A stretch of 64,000 nt of DNA from Lojkania enalia (taxonomy: Eukaryota > Ascomycota > Dothideomycetes > Pleosporales). The position numbers and the translations under genes are program-made. Shown piece by piece: positions 23,711 through 34,998 of the stretch. Numbering within the stretch: position 1 is the stretch's first letter; every line of letters starts with the position of its first letter. The stretch covers positions 124,001 to 188,000 of the forward strand of contig ML986595.1 of NCBI GenBank assembly GCA_010094045.1, in the 5' to 3' direction. The notes beneath the pieces are model-generated. The model was not told the DNA's origin, made no database searches, and saw nothing but the letters and a program-made list of their open reading frames with translations.

Positions 23711-24740
23711 TTATTTCCGGAACAAATGCGTTTGGCTCCCCCACAGAGGATTGGGCTGGAATTGACTTGTCGTATACTGCAGCTCGGTATCCATCAGTGG
23801 CGCCGTCTCATCATCGACCGCATTCGGTGTGATCCGCATCTCGCCCCTCACAATCTCGACTGTGCTGATAAGCGGCAAGCTGAGCAACAGAAGCGGCAAC
23901 AGCTGTCCAAAACTCCAATCCTTCTCGCCCGTCCCAACTAAATGCACCGACTCTGGCGGCGAGCCGAAGGCCTGGGAAACTTGGATGACACGGATCGTTG
24001 CACCGATGCCCATCGCAACGAGTATGACTAGACCGACGACTTGCACGCTCTTGATCCAGCGCGGGTTCTTGCGAGCATGGAGGTACCACGTGGATAGCAC
24101 GAAGACGATGGCGTTTCCGGCGATGACGGCGATGGTCCCCGTAACTGATAGTGCGGCATTCGAAGGCGTCCCGCGATCTTGGACTTCCCAAACGCAACCG
24201 ATAGGGAGGCGGGGCTCTAGATTCTTCATTACGGACTGAAGAACGAAAATTCCTGTGATGCAACCTAGAATCAGGTTGATGAACATGAGGAACTGCCTCA
24301 GCCAGCGGAGCACCCAGTCTCTCTTGAAGTCGTTTACAAGCGCAAGTAGCGTAACAAGATTCGTTGCGGTTGAGAGTAGTGAAAGAAGCCAGACGATAAA
24401 GAAGTGATATGGGACCATGGTATTCATTTTTGCGAGACCGATGGATTGGATGCCGATACCGGTTAGGATTTGCTGGTCAGAGAAGGAAAGTAGTAATTTA
24501 CGGCATATTGGCGCGGACGTGGATTTGCGGAGACCAAGCAAAATAATGATGGCGGAAAGAGAAAGGGAGAGAAAGTTTGTGATGATGAAAGAGAGTAGGA
24601 CCTGCGAGGCATTAGCGCTTCTGCTGCAGGGGAAGTAGATCTGGGGAAAGCCTATGGAAACATACGCCTGCGCCTGCAACGCCCGCATCTGTAGCCGTGG
24701 TCTCTGGGACTATAGTACAGTTCCCACTATCAATAGCCAT
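23711..24740 (-). CDS. Polytopic membrane protein of unknown function, fungal
   Basis: Two exons, 24740-24666 and 24601-23711, give 321 residues. The 64-nt intron has a GTATGT donor, a GCTAATG branch site and a CGCAG acceptor; splicing gives the run DAGVAGAGVLLSFIITNF. The alternative of reading straight through from 24688 lacks an acidic luminal N-terminus. The N-terminal CTIVPETTATDAGVAGAG resembles the short extracellular segment before the first helix in a large family of fungal integral membrane proteins. About six or seven hydrophobic helices follow, with loops containing KRDW and RKNPRW, and a polar C-tail of about 45 residues. No catalytic motif is visible. A receptor-like or sensor role is sometimes suggested for the family but cannot be supported here. 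Confidence 0.82.
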
Positions 24741-25570
24741 ACCTATCGTCTCCAGATCCCAAAATGAAAATAAATAAATAAATGAATGAATGAATGAATG
24801 CGGGTATCTCTGGTACAAGTCGACGTTAAGGAAATCAGAAGAACGTGTAAAGGAAAGTTGGAAGTATGAGGTGGGGAAAGCTGGCAGGATGGCTCAGTTA
24901 AGGCACAGCCGCACTCTGGGGTGAGCTACGTCAATGGTGCTTTACAAACCTGGGCACTAAATTAAGATTGGCGAGTGTAAACAAGGGGGTGAGGATCCGC
25001 GTCAGACAAAGCCTGCTCCAATCGCTGATCTTTGTCGCTTTGTCGCAGAACATGGTGTGGCTAAGCGCTGGACCTGCGACGCGGCGAAACGCGCTGCTCT
25101 AGGATCCACTCAACATTGCGCGAATGCTATTGTATAAACAAAGGCGATTGTTGTTGCGAGAATAAAAAGCTGCCTTGATGACACGGCGCTTCCAAGGTCA
25201 GCTGTTTGGCGTGATAATCTGCCTCGGGCTGTTAGAATGCTACCCCGAGCGAGCTGCGAGCATGGATGAAAAGCCACAACAGGATTTCGAGAGTCTCATC
25301 TGCCTTACCAGAATCGGAAGGTCCTATCCGCGGACTTGGGTACACGCAACTACGTGCATTCATTTCGTGCTGCACATTGTTTTTGGTCTTGAAAATGGAT
25401 TGTGGAGTTGTAGCTCGCCGTCAAGTAGGCAATCGATGGCTTAGTACCTATCTCAAGTTTATATTCTAAGAGCGCCGGCGGTTTAAATATTAAGGAATGT
25501 CACAGCTCGGAGGAAGCCGCACAATACTCACGAGCACAGGCACATATCGAAAGGAATACAAGGATTGGTT
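24741..25570. other. Intergenic, promoter of the membrane-protein gene
   Basis: It opens with a tetranucleotide tract (24767-24800). No convincing gene was found; frames at 25175-25444 and 25266-25469 overlap in different phases. Confidence 0.5.
24767..24800. repeat. Tetranucleotide microsatellite
   Basis: AAAT-type repeats switch to GAAT-type repeats at about 24783. The tract sits 27 bp upstream of the start codon of the membrane-protein gene, so length changes would alter its 5' leader. Confidence 0.9.
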
Positions 25571-26047
25571 TTATTTCGTGAATTTTGCATACTGCTTATA
25601 AGGGTATCTGAGGTAAAGTGCAGTATGGTAAGGATGCACCATCCGCGCAGGAATCGTCGTAAAATGCCCCTTCAACAAGAGACCCCGAAGTAGAGAATGA
25701 AACATGGGAGAGAACATTTCCGTGAACTGAACGTTGAATCCAAGATCCTCATCGACATGCTCAAACAGCCAACAACTGTCCTTCGTCAATTCTCGTGGCT
25801 CTTCATCAATGTGAAATGCAAAGGCACCACGCAACACCAGCAATGCTTTAACCCATAAACTCCAGAATGACGCTTTCCTACACGTCTCCGCCGTCATCCG
25901 GTGCAATACAGGCAACGTCGAAAGCGTCTCAAAATGAGAACCTGAATCGCACGTTAACTCTAGACTAGAAGAGCTAAGAATGCACACCATCGATTCTTCG
26001 CAGTTTGTGCTATCAGGACCGAAACTATTGCCATCGTAACGTCTCAT
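25571..26047 (-). CDS. Hypothetical protein, weakly supported
   Basis: An uninterrupted frame of 158 residues from the ATG at 26047, located 64 bp beyond the stop codon of the E2 gene and on the same strand. The composition is protein-like (mixed hydrophobic and charged residues, four cysteines in the first half, an aromatic-rich tail HPYHTALYLRYPYKQYAKF). I do not recognise a family, signal peptide or membrane segment. It could be a real short gene, the last exon of a longer gene, or a chance frame lying within the E2 transcript's 3' region. Confidence 0.35.
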   Translation of the reverse strand: MRRYDGNSFGPDSTNCEESMVCILSSSSLELTCDSGSHFETLSTLPVLHRMTAETCRKASFWSLWVKALLVLRGAFAFHIDEEPRELTKDSCWLFEHVDEDLGFNVQFTEMFSPMFHSLLRGLLLKGHFTTIPARMVHPYHTALYLRYPYKQYAKFTK

Positions 26048-26110
26048 AGTCACCTGTGCGCTATCAATACTTGATCCATATAATTGGACAAACTCACTCT
26101 TGAACTACCC

Positions 26111-27457
26111 TCAGAGTCGATGAATACCAGTTCGTGGACCCCAGTCACCACGGTTGTACCTTCTCATGTCAAAGCCCGCCTTGCGGAGCATTTTCAGCTC
26201 CCACTTTCGACGCGCATCATACTCTTCCTCTGCCATCCGCTTCCGAACTTCATCAATGGTCGGCCCGTCCTCCAATGTTCCAGTGTCATACAAAACGGCC
26301 GATTCCTCCCATGTCCATGAAAACTCCCTATCGAGAGGGTGTAGCTTATTATTTGGAGCATGCTCCGTTGGCAGCGGAGTAGGAGGAGGCTGGGTGACGG
26401 GCAGGTTGAAGGCAGAAGGCTGCGGTTGTTTCGAACTTGCATTTTCAAAAGAATTCATACTATCTATACTGTCTTCGTTCAGATTATGCTCTTGCTCATT
26501 ATTAGAGCCAGTCGAAGTGATCTTGCTTGGGGGTGTATCAAATTGCATCGGTTTTTCAAGGCCTTTTATGCCGAAGATATTGTCTTGGGAAGCAGAAAGA
26601 ATCTTCGAAGGTCTTGTTGGGCCTGGGATCCACTCGCTTTCCGAGTCGCTGTCCAGCTCCATAGTACTTCTCCTACGTTTCGTATTTTCCTCATCTTCAG
26701 TCAGTATCTTACTATCAGCTGTAGGCGCTTGCATCGGCATAGCGTCATCCAACGCGCTGTTTGAGGCGTTATCCGGGATGTTGTCCTTTTCGTAGAAATG
26801 CTCCCCTGTCTTTGTGCTTTTCTCCTCGAGCTGCTCCTTTTCTTCACCTCTAGTCTGGGCCTCGCTAACCTGCTCGGCCATGTTTGGCTGGATCGCAGCA
26901 TGTATACTGGTCATCAAACGTGCCCTCTTGCAAAACGAATCCCAGTCTTCACTCGCCAGTTTCCCAGCGGCTTCGTTTAGGGCACTCGCGGGGTTTGGGT
27001 GAATTAGAAGGCACGAAATAGTGACAAGGATATCTCGCAGTCTCAGTTTGCTCTCCCAGTCGCGTTTCAACGTTTCAACACAGACAGCGCCCGTATTCTC
27101 ATCAACGTTTGGATGCCACATTTTAGAGACGAAAGTAGCAGTCGGTGGGTTGGTCGGATAGGTTGGCGGGATATCGAGGCGAAGGCGCCATACACCCTTC
27201 GAGTATGGAGTGCCGATGGGTCCAGCGAGGAGGACGTCCAGCGAGGTTAGGTCTGAAGCGTCTGAGCTGTCATCGGGCAACCAAAGGTAGTTCGGAGGGA
27301 GGCCAGCAGAGTGAAGGGAGCCACGCTCGGCAATGAGGCGACGAATATTCTTCGAACTCTAGGAAGAAGTCAACATCTTCTCTTGCTTTAAGCAGTAACT
27401 CGAGCTGCTGACACGCCGAGAGCGGATCCTAGGTATTGTGACATGTTCACTCACCAT
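26111..27457 (-). CDS. E2 ubiquitin-conjugating enzyme with long C-terminal tail
   Basis: Two coding exons, 27457-27455 (the ATG alone) and 27358-26111, give 416 residues. The 96-nt intron (GTGAGT donor, CCTAG acceptor) separates the start codon from the rest; without it there is no ATG before the conserved SSKNIRRLIAERGSL. The UBC fold fills residues 1 to about 155, with HPN at 83-85 and the catalytic Cys94 in TGAVCVETLK. The enzyme accepts ubiquitin from E1 and passes it on with an E3. The remaining 260 residues are acidic and disordered, but the last 60 (FSWTWEESAVLYD to the end) are charged and look structured. Which E2 class it belongs to is unclear; the tail is longer than in most E2s. 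Confidence 0.93.
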
Positions 27458-27919
27458 TGTCGGTCAGACAGTCGCCAGACGTGTTCACTGATAATGTTGG
27501 TATAAAGGAAAGGCGGTGGAGGAGCAGAGAAACATGTCGAGGGTAAGAGAGGTTTTTACGTCGGGCGTTTGCTTCGGTGTGGAAAGCTCATGTGAATCTA
27601 AGAACGCGCGCGGCCGCCATGGTAGCGCCAAACTAGCGCGTTTCTCTCCCTAAAATGGTATAGTCGTGACGATCCCATCAAATCCCTACGCGAGGGGAAC
27701 CGCCAAAGGGTAAGAGAGTTCGGAGCTTTTGTATAGCCGCGTACATGGCCGTCAATCACGGAGCCCAAAGTGACCTCGATTCATTTTAGACCTATGTTTT
27801 GTATCCGAGTCTGCCATAGGTTCATGCTAAACCCCACGATACCATTCTCTCCCGTCAACCAGGAAGGCAATCTGCAATCAAGCACCTATAACGCCACGCT
27901 AAAAGCTAAAGATCTACCC
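27458..27919. other. Intergenic, E2 promoter and NUP120 3' end
   Basis: About 460 bp between two minus-strand genes. No specific site was recognised. Confidence 0.5.
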
Positions 27920-30900
27920 TTACAAAATGTCCATCTCATCGCTGCCAGCTACAAAGGGATATTGACCACTTTCAATGGCCGCTACGCGATCCAGTTCTGC
28001 TTGGTAATCCTTCCGAAGCGTGTCTAACGTGACGACCTGTCTCTTGAGCAGCTTCTTTCCTTGTCCGATACCTAGAATTTGCGGTCCCGGGCCGTCCTCG
28101 ACGCGTTGTTCAGCGAGTATGTACGCTTCCTCCTTGCCGACGGACGACAGAGTATTGATAATCATCAAATAGCATTGTATTAAAGATTCGCCTGCTGGGT
28201 CATGCACGCTGGAAGACGTGGTCTTGAGTCTTTGAAGTCGGTCATAGAGAGCAGACGCCGCGCCGCGAAAATCATTACGAGAAATACGGAAGGCATGGAG
28301 AATTTGGTGATAGGGAGGCCCAGAGGTGATATTAAGCAGTGCTGTCTGGCAGAGGTGCTGAAGGATAGCGTCGACGTCCTCTACAAGTCCTACGAATGGA
28401 AATTTGACGAGTGAGTCGGTTTGTTGTTGCCGTACCATAGCAGTGATGAGGGTTTGGAGTGATGCTCGGCGTCTGAGAAAGGATTAGGATAGGAGTTAGA
28501 AGAACTCTAAGTTACTTACAACGAAGCATCCGTATGTCTTGTCAGAGCCGAGTAAGCTTCGTCAAACTTCGATGTCTGTATTGATGCATTGAATAATCGT
28601 GATAAGAGTTCGGACCTCAAAGCTTCTCCTTCCGAGCCAACAAATGACCTCAATGCCAATTGGGCGAACTCTGCCACAAACGAATAAGCTTTTACCTTCT
28701 CAAAAAGGCCTAGTACATGCTGATAGTATCTGGGAAGACCATCTGAAAATGATTCTCGATCATCCGGCGGGATAAAGTTTAATTCATCAGCGTCATCAAT
28801 GCTGAACATTCCGAGAGCTACAAAATTAAGCATTGGATCAGATACTTGTTTGCAAGTCTTACCCAAATGATATGCGGACTTCTGAAAGTAGGTTGAAGCC
28901 AAACTATTTTCACCTAGAGCAATATACATCCGTCCTTTGAGATAGGTAGTCCAACTTTCTTCTGATAAGAATTTCGAGAATTCTAAGGCCAATTCGTACT
29001 CGCGCTGCGACAGCAGTATCATCATCACCTCATCCAGCGAAGAATCGAATGATTGTCCATCGGGAAACACTACCCCCATCCAGACTCGGCTCCAGTAGGT
29101 TAGAAGTTCTGACTTTAGCCCCCGTGGTAGAGGCGTTTCAAAGCAACGATGGCCAAAAATGCCTTCGAGCACTGTTTGTGTTAGAGGAAATTTGCCTGAA
29201 TTCCTGAACGCCCTATCCAAAGTCTCCATTAAGACCGCTGAGCTTGGACCGATTGGTGACTGATGCGACCATGCGGTGCCTGCTATCCACCTCAAAACAA
29301 TATTGTCTTTCAAATGATTGATGATTTCATTGAAGACTTCTGCTGCTTCAAAGTCTTCAGAGAGATCCTCTTCAAATTGCATGAAAAGTATAAGCACCAG
29401 GAGATCCAATAAGATATCATAATTGGATTGTAGTGTTTCTTGAGACACCCTGAGCAGCGCTTTCAGACCGTACCGCGTAATCTGTTTTCTTCCACTTGCT
29501 TGGCCCTGTTCTTCCTGACCTAGAGTTCGAATGGCACCCAAAAAGGTGGCAGTCGTCAGCTCTTTCATATCCATCCCGAGCTCCTCGACCAGTAACGATA
29601 AGTCTTCATCAGAGACTTGCCGCGTAAGATCGGAATTCTGCTCTAGAAGCTCCATACGATCGATAATGGAGAGAGATCGGCTCTGCAGGAGCTCGTTCTG
29701 TACTTCATGGTGGAAGCGATGGTGGAAGGAAGCCGGGAGACTCTTCCTGAAAGCGGCGGCAGCATTGAGAAGCTTAGGAGCTTCTTGCGTTTCGATATTG
29801 ACGAGGGCTTTGCGCAAGGGTCCGGCCGGGCGTGTGGCGGCTGACAATGTAGCAGCATTCAAGGCTATAACTTCAGGATCGCTGCACGAACGTACGGCAG
29901 AAATATAGTCGCTCAATACCAGCCATGGCATATCGGACGCGTGGTCAAATACAAGTGAAAGTGACTCCCCTCGCCGCCTGTGCAGGTCCTTCACTAGCCC
30001 ATAGTACGCCTCCCATTGAGTCCTAAGTGCATCGTCATATTCTTCATATTCTAGGGGACTATGCTGTTCAAGCGTAGCAAAAGCAGTAATAGTTGCGGAT
30101 AAGCGCTCTTTTAGCGATCTTTTCTTAGGTAATCGGGACAATTGGTCTTGGCCTAGTCCTCTGCAATACACATGCAGAGCAGTCTCTAGAGTAGCGGTCG
30201 TAAAACGTCCTGGGTAGAAAAGGAAATCAACCCACTGCTCCGTCGAGATCGTATTGTTCAATTCTAAGGTTCTTGAACCTTGTTCAATAGGGTTAGCAGG
30301 ATTCCTTCTCAGACCATCCACCGTCTGCGGCCCAGCGTCGACAGCGACCCAGTCATATCGCCAAGTATCAGCTAATTTTCCAGGATCGTCGTTCAAGTTG
30401 AATTTCAGGGAATATACTTGGCTACTTGGTCCTGATCTTGCGCGTATCCATAACTCCATTCCTCTCCATCCAGCTGGTCCAGGGTTAATAAAAAATTCTT
30501 CAAGCGTCCACACCGTGGTGTTCATCAACTCCTCGACCGGAGGTATAAAAGCTAACTCTGACCGAAGATCGAAAATACCTAAATCGGCATCGTCCGCATC
30601 CCGAATACCCCAGAATTTAAATTGATGTTGCTTAGGGGAATACGTGACGACATGGTATTGAGCTCCATCTACACCACCCGGAAGGTCCAATACAGCCAGG
30701 AGTCGAGATTGCGAGGGCCCTATGAAATACGGGGCTCCTTTCTCATTGGACTGATCTGGTTCGGTCAAGAGATCACTTTGGATACTCTGCTTTCCTGAAA
30801 TAACATTCCACGCTCGCATCCTATGATCCAATCCCACAGAAATGATATGTTTCCTATCAGGGGATAAAGCAATGGCGGCGGCGGAAGAGCAGTCCAGATC

Positions 30901-31665
30901 TACATTCTCAAATCGAACGGTGTGTGGACTTTTCCATGTTAACAGACTCCCAAGCGACCAGTTTGTCTGCTTGTATATGACCTCAAGCCAGGTAGTATCA
31001 TCTTTAGTCCGCCTCGTCAAGTGCAAAATGGCCCCATCATCGAGCGATACCAAGAGCTCATTGACATTTACGGCGGCAAGCCGATAAGGCACTCGAATGG
31101 CCATCACGCTGGGAGTGGCCCTCTTACACCAATCGCTGATATCCTGCTCTGAAGCCGAGGACTTGATGAAGAAATCTCGGTGTAGCGTAATTGTGTACAG
31201 CTCGTTCGCCGTGGTGATGGCAAACACGGTTAAGGCATCGCGATCCTCCGGTTCCGCGAACGCAATGCCAAAGGGTCGAATAGGCGCGGCGAAACGAAGC
31301 AGTAGAGTCAGATTCGCTTCGAATTTGTGGTTAACATCTTGATCGAGGTCAATAGACTGGATCTCGAGGGCCTTTCTATCGTCGAGTATGCGCCAGAGAA
31401 AGCTCCGCGGGTACTGGTGATGGCGTCTAAAGAATATCGAGGCCTCGCTAGCCAGGTGTCGCTTCGAAAAAGTGTCCTCATCCTGATCAACGTGATTCTC
31501 GGTGACCACGGTCCGCTTGGGGTAGGTGCGCGAGCCGAAGGTGGAAGTGGTACTGGCCGGCAGGATGAAGGAAATGGTGGACCCAGGATAGGCAGACTCG
31601 ATGTTCAGTCGCGCTTCTCGATAGAGGCATGTGCTTCCGCGGTTCTCCATGGTCGTCCCATGCAT
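27920..31665 (-). CDS. nup120: Nucleoporin Nup120/Nup160
   Basis: Two exons, 31665-28520 and 28472-27920, give about 1232 residues. The 47-nt intron splits a leucine codon and gives TRHTDASLRRASLQTLITAM. Nup120 is a core scaffold of the Y-complex on both faces of the nuclear pore, needed for pore assembly and mRNA export. The N-terminal half is a beta-propeller: YREARLNIESAYPGSTISF at the start, and a WD-like blade around ISVGLDHRMRAWNV. The C-terminal half is alpha-helical solenoid, with the run FLYPGRFTTATLETALHVY at the junction. Two nearby ATGs (31665 and 31650) are equally possible starts. The frame continues upstream to an ATG at 31824, but that extension is unlike the family. Confidence 0.94.
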
Positions 31666-32039
31666 CAGATGAGAACGCAGAAGATCTGAGTTGTGGCCGG
31701 CGTAGGCGCGCCGAGTTGTCGATTGGAGAAAAGGTCGCGCGCAAACAAAACTTTGGACAGAGCTTCCGCGCAGGTGTGGCGTCCGCGAGCTTGCGCCTCG
31801 GTTCAAGCCACGCCTACAATTCACACCACCAAAGATTACAACCAGTCGACCTCTGTGCTCCTTGACACGAGCAAGTTTGCAATTGACTATCGTATATAGA
31901 GTAAGTATTATAGATAGCGGGACTCTCAGATCCGAACGCCATGCCCTTAAACCCCGCGCGATTCGAATGCACCCAACTCCCTAAAACCTCGCGATGCGGC
32001 ATTAAACATCTATCTCGTAAGCCACTAGCTTCTACCCGC
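31666..32039. other. Intergenic, NUP120 promoter and RAD51 3' end
   Basis: 374 bp on the minus strand between RAD51 and NUP120. An open extension of the NUP120 frame reaches to 31824. No defined site was recognised. Confidence 0.5.
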
Positions 32040-33227
32040 TTAATGATTCTCTAGGTCCTTTTCCTTGGGGTCACCAATTCCATCCTCGTTGATCGCAAAT
32101 AAACAATCGCTTTCCGGCAGACATGGGCTGTCGTAGATCTTACACACCCTAGTCTCGCCTCTGCCCTTCCTCAAGCTTAAGCGGGTCGTGCTGGAGTGTG
32201 CAATAATGTTGCCTCCTATAGGCTTCTTCGGATCTGGGTTGAACATTGCGCTAGGTCCGCCATCTACCTGCGCAACGACCTGGTTGGTGATGACGACGGC
32301 AATACCAAATTCGTCCGCGAGTCGTTGCAAGGTACGCATAAACTTGGCCAGATGTGTTTGTCGTGTTGAAAGCTCTCCACGGCCAGAGAAATCCGTCCGA
32401 TATAAAGATGTTGCTGAGTCAACAATGAGGAGAGAGAATCGGGTCTCCGTCATCATCTGTGCCGCTTGATTGAGGAGCTCTAGCTGATGATCAGAGTTAT
32501 ATGCGCGAGCATATGCGACGTTGTCAAGGACCTCCTCTCCGGACAAGCCATATCGATTTGCAACTGCCAGCAAACGAACAGGTCTAAACGTGCCCTCAGT
32601 GTCGATGTACAGACATTTGCCCTCTCCGCCGCCCATGTCGAAAGGCAGCTGGCACGTTACTGCAAGTGTATGGCATATTTGACTCTTTCCGGTTCTAAAC
32701 TCCCCAAATATCTCAGTTATCGAGCCAGTTTCTATTCCCCCTGCAAGTAGAGTATCTAGCTGCTTCGACCCTGTAGTAATGGATATAAGTTCGCTTCGGC
32801 GCTGGTGCATTTCCGTCGCCGTCGTGAAACCCATTGGTACAAGCTTCGAGGCTAGGGCTGTCAGCAATCAATTCAACTATTGTTGTGAATCGCGTACCTT
32901 CTGCGAGTAGCTTTGATGCCTTTTGCTCGGAGATGCCTTTAATCTGCTCGAGCTGCCTCCGCGGGCTGGGGTGCGGGTAAGTGACACAGTCCGGCATATC
33001 AAGCCTCGCACTCACGTATATGCGATAGATTCGACGGTATTGAAACCCCCATCAATGACAAGCTTAATATCTCGAGCCGTCAAGCCATTCACGCCCTATA
33101 AGAGTCTGTCAGCCGGTGCGGGTCCATCACGCATGAATGCGACGCAGACCTCTAGCGCAGAAACGGGCGTAGGTGCTCCTGGAGCGCCGATTGAGCCATC
33201 ATCGTATGACTCTTCTTCAGTACTCAT
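32040..33227 (-). CDS. rad51: DNA repair recombinase Rad51
   Basis: Four exons, 33227-33150, 33095-33016, 32965-32898 and 32851-32040, give 345 residues. The three introns are 54, 50 and 46 nt; the first has an uncommon GTCTGC donor. The joins restore [35 protein letters not shown] and [16 protein letters not shown], all diagnostic of Rad51 rather than Dmc1 or the paralogues. The helix-hairpin-helix N-domain spans about 26-85. The RecA core has Walker A GEFRTGKS at 125-132 and Walker B LLIVD at 216-220. Rad51 forms the nucleoprotein filament on single-stranded DNA that carries out strand exchange in homologous recombination. The disordered N-terminus is short. The gene looks complete. Confidence 0.97.
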
Positions 33228-33632
33228 TTTGTCAGAAGATAGATGTGGAAGGAACTGTGTATGTTGCTAAGAGGATAGCGCGAGCTGCGGTCTAGTGGGA
33301 ATTTTGATGGTGTGGCAATGGTTCTAGACGCGACCCATCCAAGGTTCGTCAACACCGGAAACGCGAGGTCACGTGATGAAAACCCGAGCATGTAGATACC
33401 TGAGGTCGACTTGAGGTCAATATAAATGTACGTTTAAAATTTTTCCGGAGATCGGACACACTTTTCAACTCTCGGAGCATAAGTTACTAGTGTTTGCTAT
33501 GAAATTAACAAAGCAAATCCTACAGACTTTTCTATAGCATTTTGTAGGAAATTTCCTCTATATGCAGGAATAGACTATGTATAAATCCCAAATCATTTGT
33601 TCAACAACGCCATCCATAACGTAAGCCGGTTA
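33228..33632. other. Intergenic, RAD51 promoter and PAP2 3' end
   Basis: 405 bp holding the RAD51 promoter (two ACGCGA elements and an E-box palindrome at 33328-33376) and, from about 33430, an AT-rich stretch before the phosphatase stop codon. Confidence 0.55.
33328..33376 (-). promoter_or_regulatory. MBF-like ACGCGA pair and E-box in RAD51 promoter
   Basis: ACGCGA occurs at 33328-33333 and 33361-33366 on the plus strand, about 101 and 134 bp upstream of the RAD51 ATG. TCACGTGA, a palindromic E-box, follows at 33369-33376. The core ACGCG is that of the MluI cell-cycle box bound by MBF/SBF-type regulators, which drive RAD51 in yeasts at G1/S. Function here is inferred from position and core only; the usual box is ACGCGT. 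Confidence 0.4.
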
Positions 33633-34998
33633 TTAAACGGCATTCTCATGTTGATCATTACTTTCATTATCCCGGCGCTCATTAGCTATGATTCCTCCGC
33701 GCTCAATGGTAAGAGTTCCATTGTTGTGGCTATTCATAGATTCCTTGCGATAGCTCCAGCCCTCCGTTCCGACGTAGGATCCGACTCCAACACCAATCGC
33801 CCAAGATCTTTGATAGCTCCTCGGACCCCAGGCCCAACCAGCACCTTGTCGAACGGGGAGGTGGTACCAGCGAAAGCTGAACCATGCGCAGGTTGTGCCA
33901 ATGAAACTGCCAAATAGCAAGTCGAAACCAAAATGACGGTAATCTGTAAAGCGCGTGCTAGTAATATAGATCGCTGCACAGATAGGTACTAGAACGAGCA
34001 CTAAGGTATAGACAGGCGGAGCGGCTGCTTGATTTCGGATAGGAACGATGGTGCCCTCAGAGTAGGCGGAAAGCATTGAATCCGTATGCTGCTTGTTGTG
34101 AATCGGGAGGATGGATTGACTCCTCAGATTGGACGGTGAATCAGCAGACGTATGCGCAGTATTTGTGCTAAAGGGACGTGGGGGTAGGAAAGGAATAGCG
34201 ACAGCAAATTTAGACGCGAGGAAGAGACTTAAATAGAGTAAGCCTGCCCAGGAGACTGGTAGTTCAACGATTAGCTCTCCAGGTATACATATATGCGAAG
34301 GAGCCGACTCACAGCTTGCATGGCCGCTTGGAAATGACTTGAACCCATCTTGCAATATATCGTCATCCGTATTGGTGCAAATGTCTGATGTGACAAGAAC
34401 CCATAACGGGCTGAATCTAACACCCGTCGTACTAACTTCAGACGAACGTATCAAGTCCAAGTTGGGCCGGCAGCGGGAGAGCAGGTCTGGTCGGGGCTTG
34501 CCAAAAAGCAGTTTCATCCCTTGTGTGATCAAGAATGCCGTCGCAAGAGAGAGGCCGAGGCCCATCCAACCAGCGTTCCATTCCCATATCTTCCGTCTCC
34601 AGATAAGTACTTTAGACGTCCTCTTGCTCACAGTTGGACCTGGAACGAATACGAGGCTGACTACGAAGACGATCAGCGCTGGGATAATAAGAGCGGCCAA
34701 CACTAATAACCACGTTGGGATTGTCTCATCTGTCTCGAACGGGTACGATATCGAAAGATCAACTAGTGAAAATGGCCGGTGGAAAGGCTTGAGGTAGTTC
34801 CAACCTCCGCCAACGGCCGCTATGGCGCTGTACAGAATCAGCCAAACCTAGTTTCAATTGCGTCGTCCGATGCTTGAAGGAAAAAAAACAAGATTGGAGC
34901 GGAGCCAGTAAAGGCTAGACTTACATGATTACGAGCCAGTCAAAGACATATGACAGGAAGAGCCGCCTTGACGGCAATAGGGAAGTCACTGATGACAT
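33633..34998 (-). CDS. PAP2-type lipid phosphate phosphatase
   Basis: Three exons, 34998-34925, 34827-34313 and 34255-33633, give 403 residues. The first intron (97 nt) uses the acceptor TGTACAG: this restores FDWLVIIAIAAVGG, while the earlier AG at 34849 leads to a stop. The second intron (57 nt) restores SFPSGHASFSWAGLLYL. Classical PAP2 motifs are present: KLLFGKPRP at about 130-138, PSGH at 191-194, and the third motif around Arg298 and His304 in STRFTDYRH. About six membrane helices fit a diacylglycerol-pyrophosphate or phosphatidate phosphatase (Dpp1/Lpp1-like) of internal or vacuolar membranes. A polar loop of nearly 60 residues separates the fourth and fifth helices, and the C-tail is polar. 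The substrate is not determined. Confidence 0.94.

Noticed and set aside
31666..31824. N-terminal extension of the NUP120 frame to an upstream ATG
   Set aside because: The added 53 residues are Arg/Ser-rich and unlike the usual Nup120 start; two ATGs lie just before the conserved sequence.
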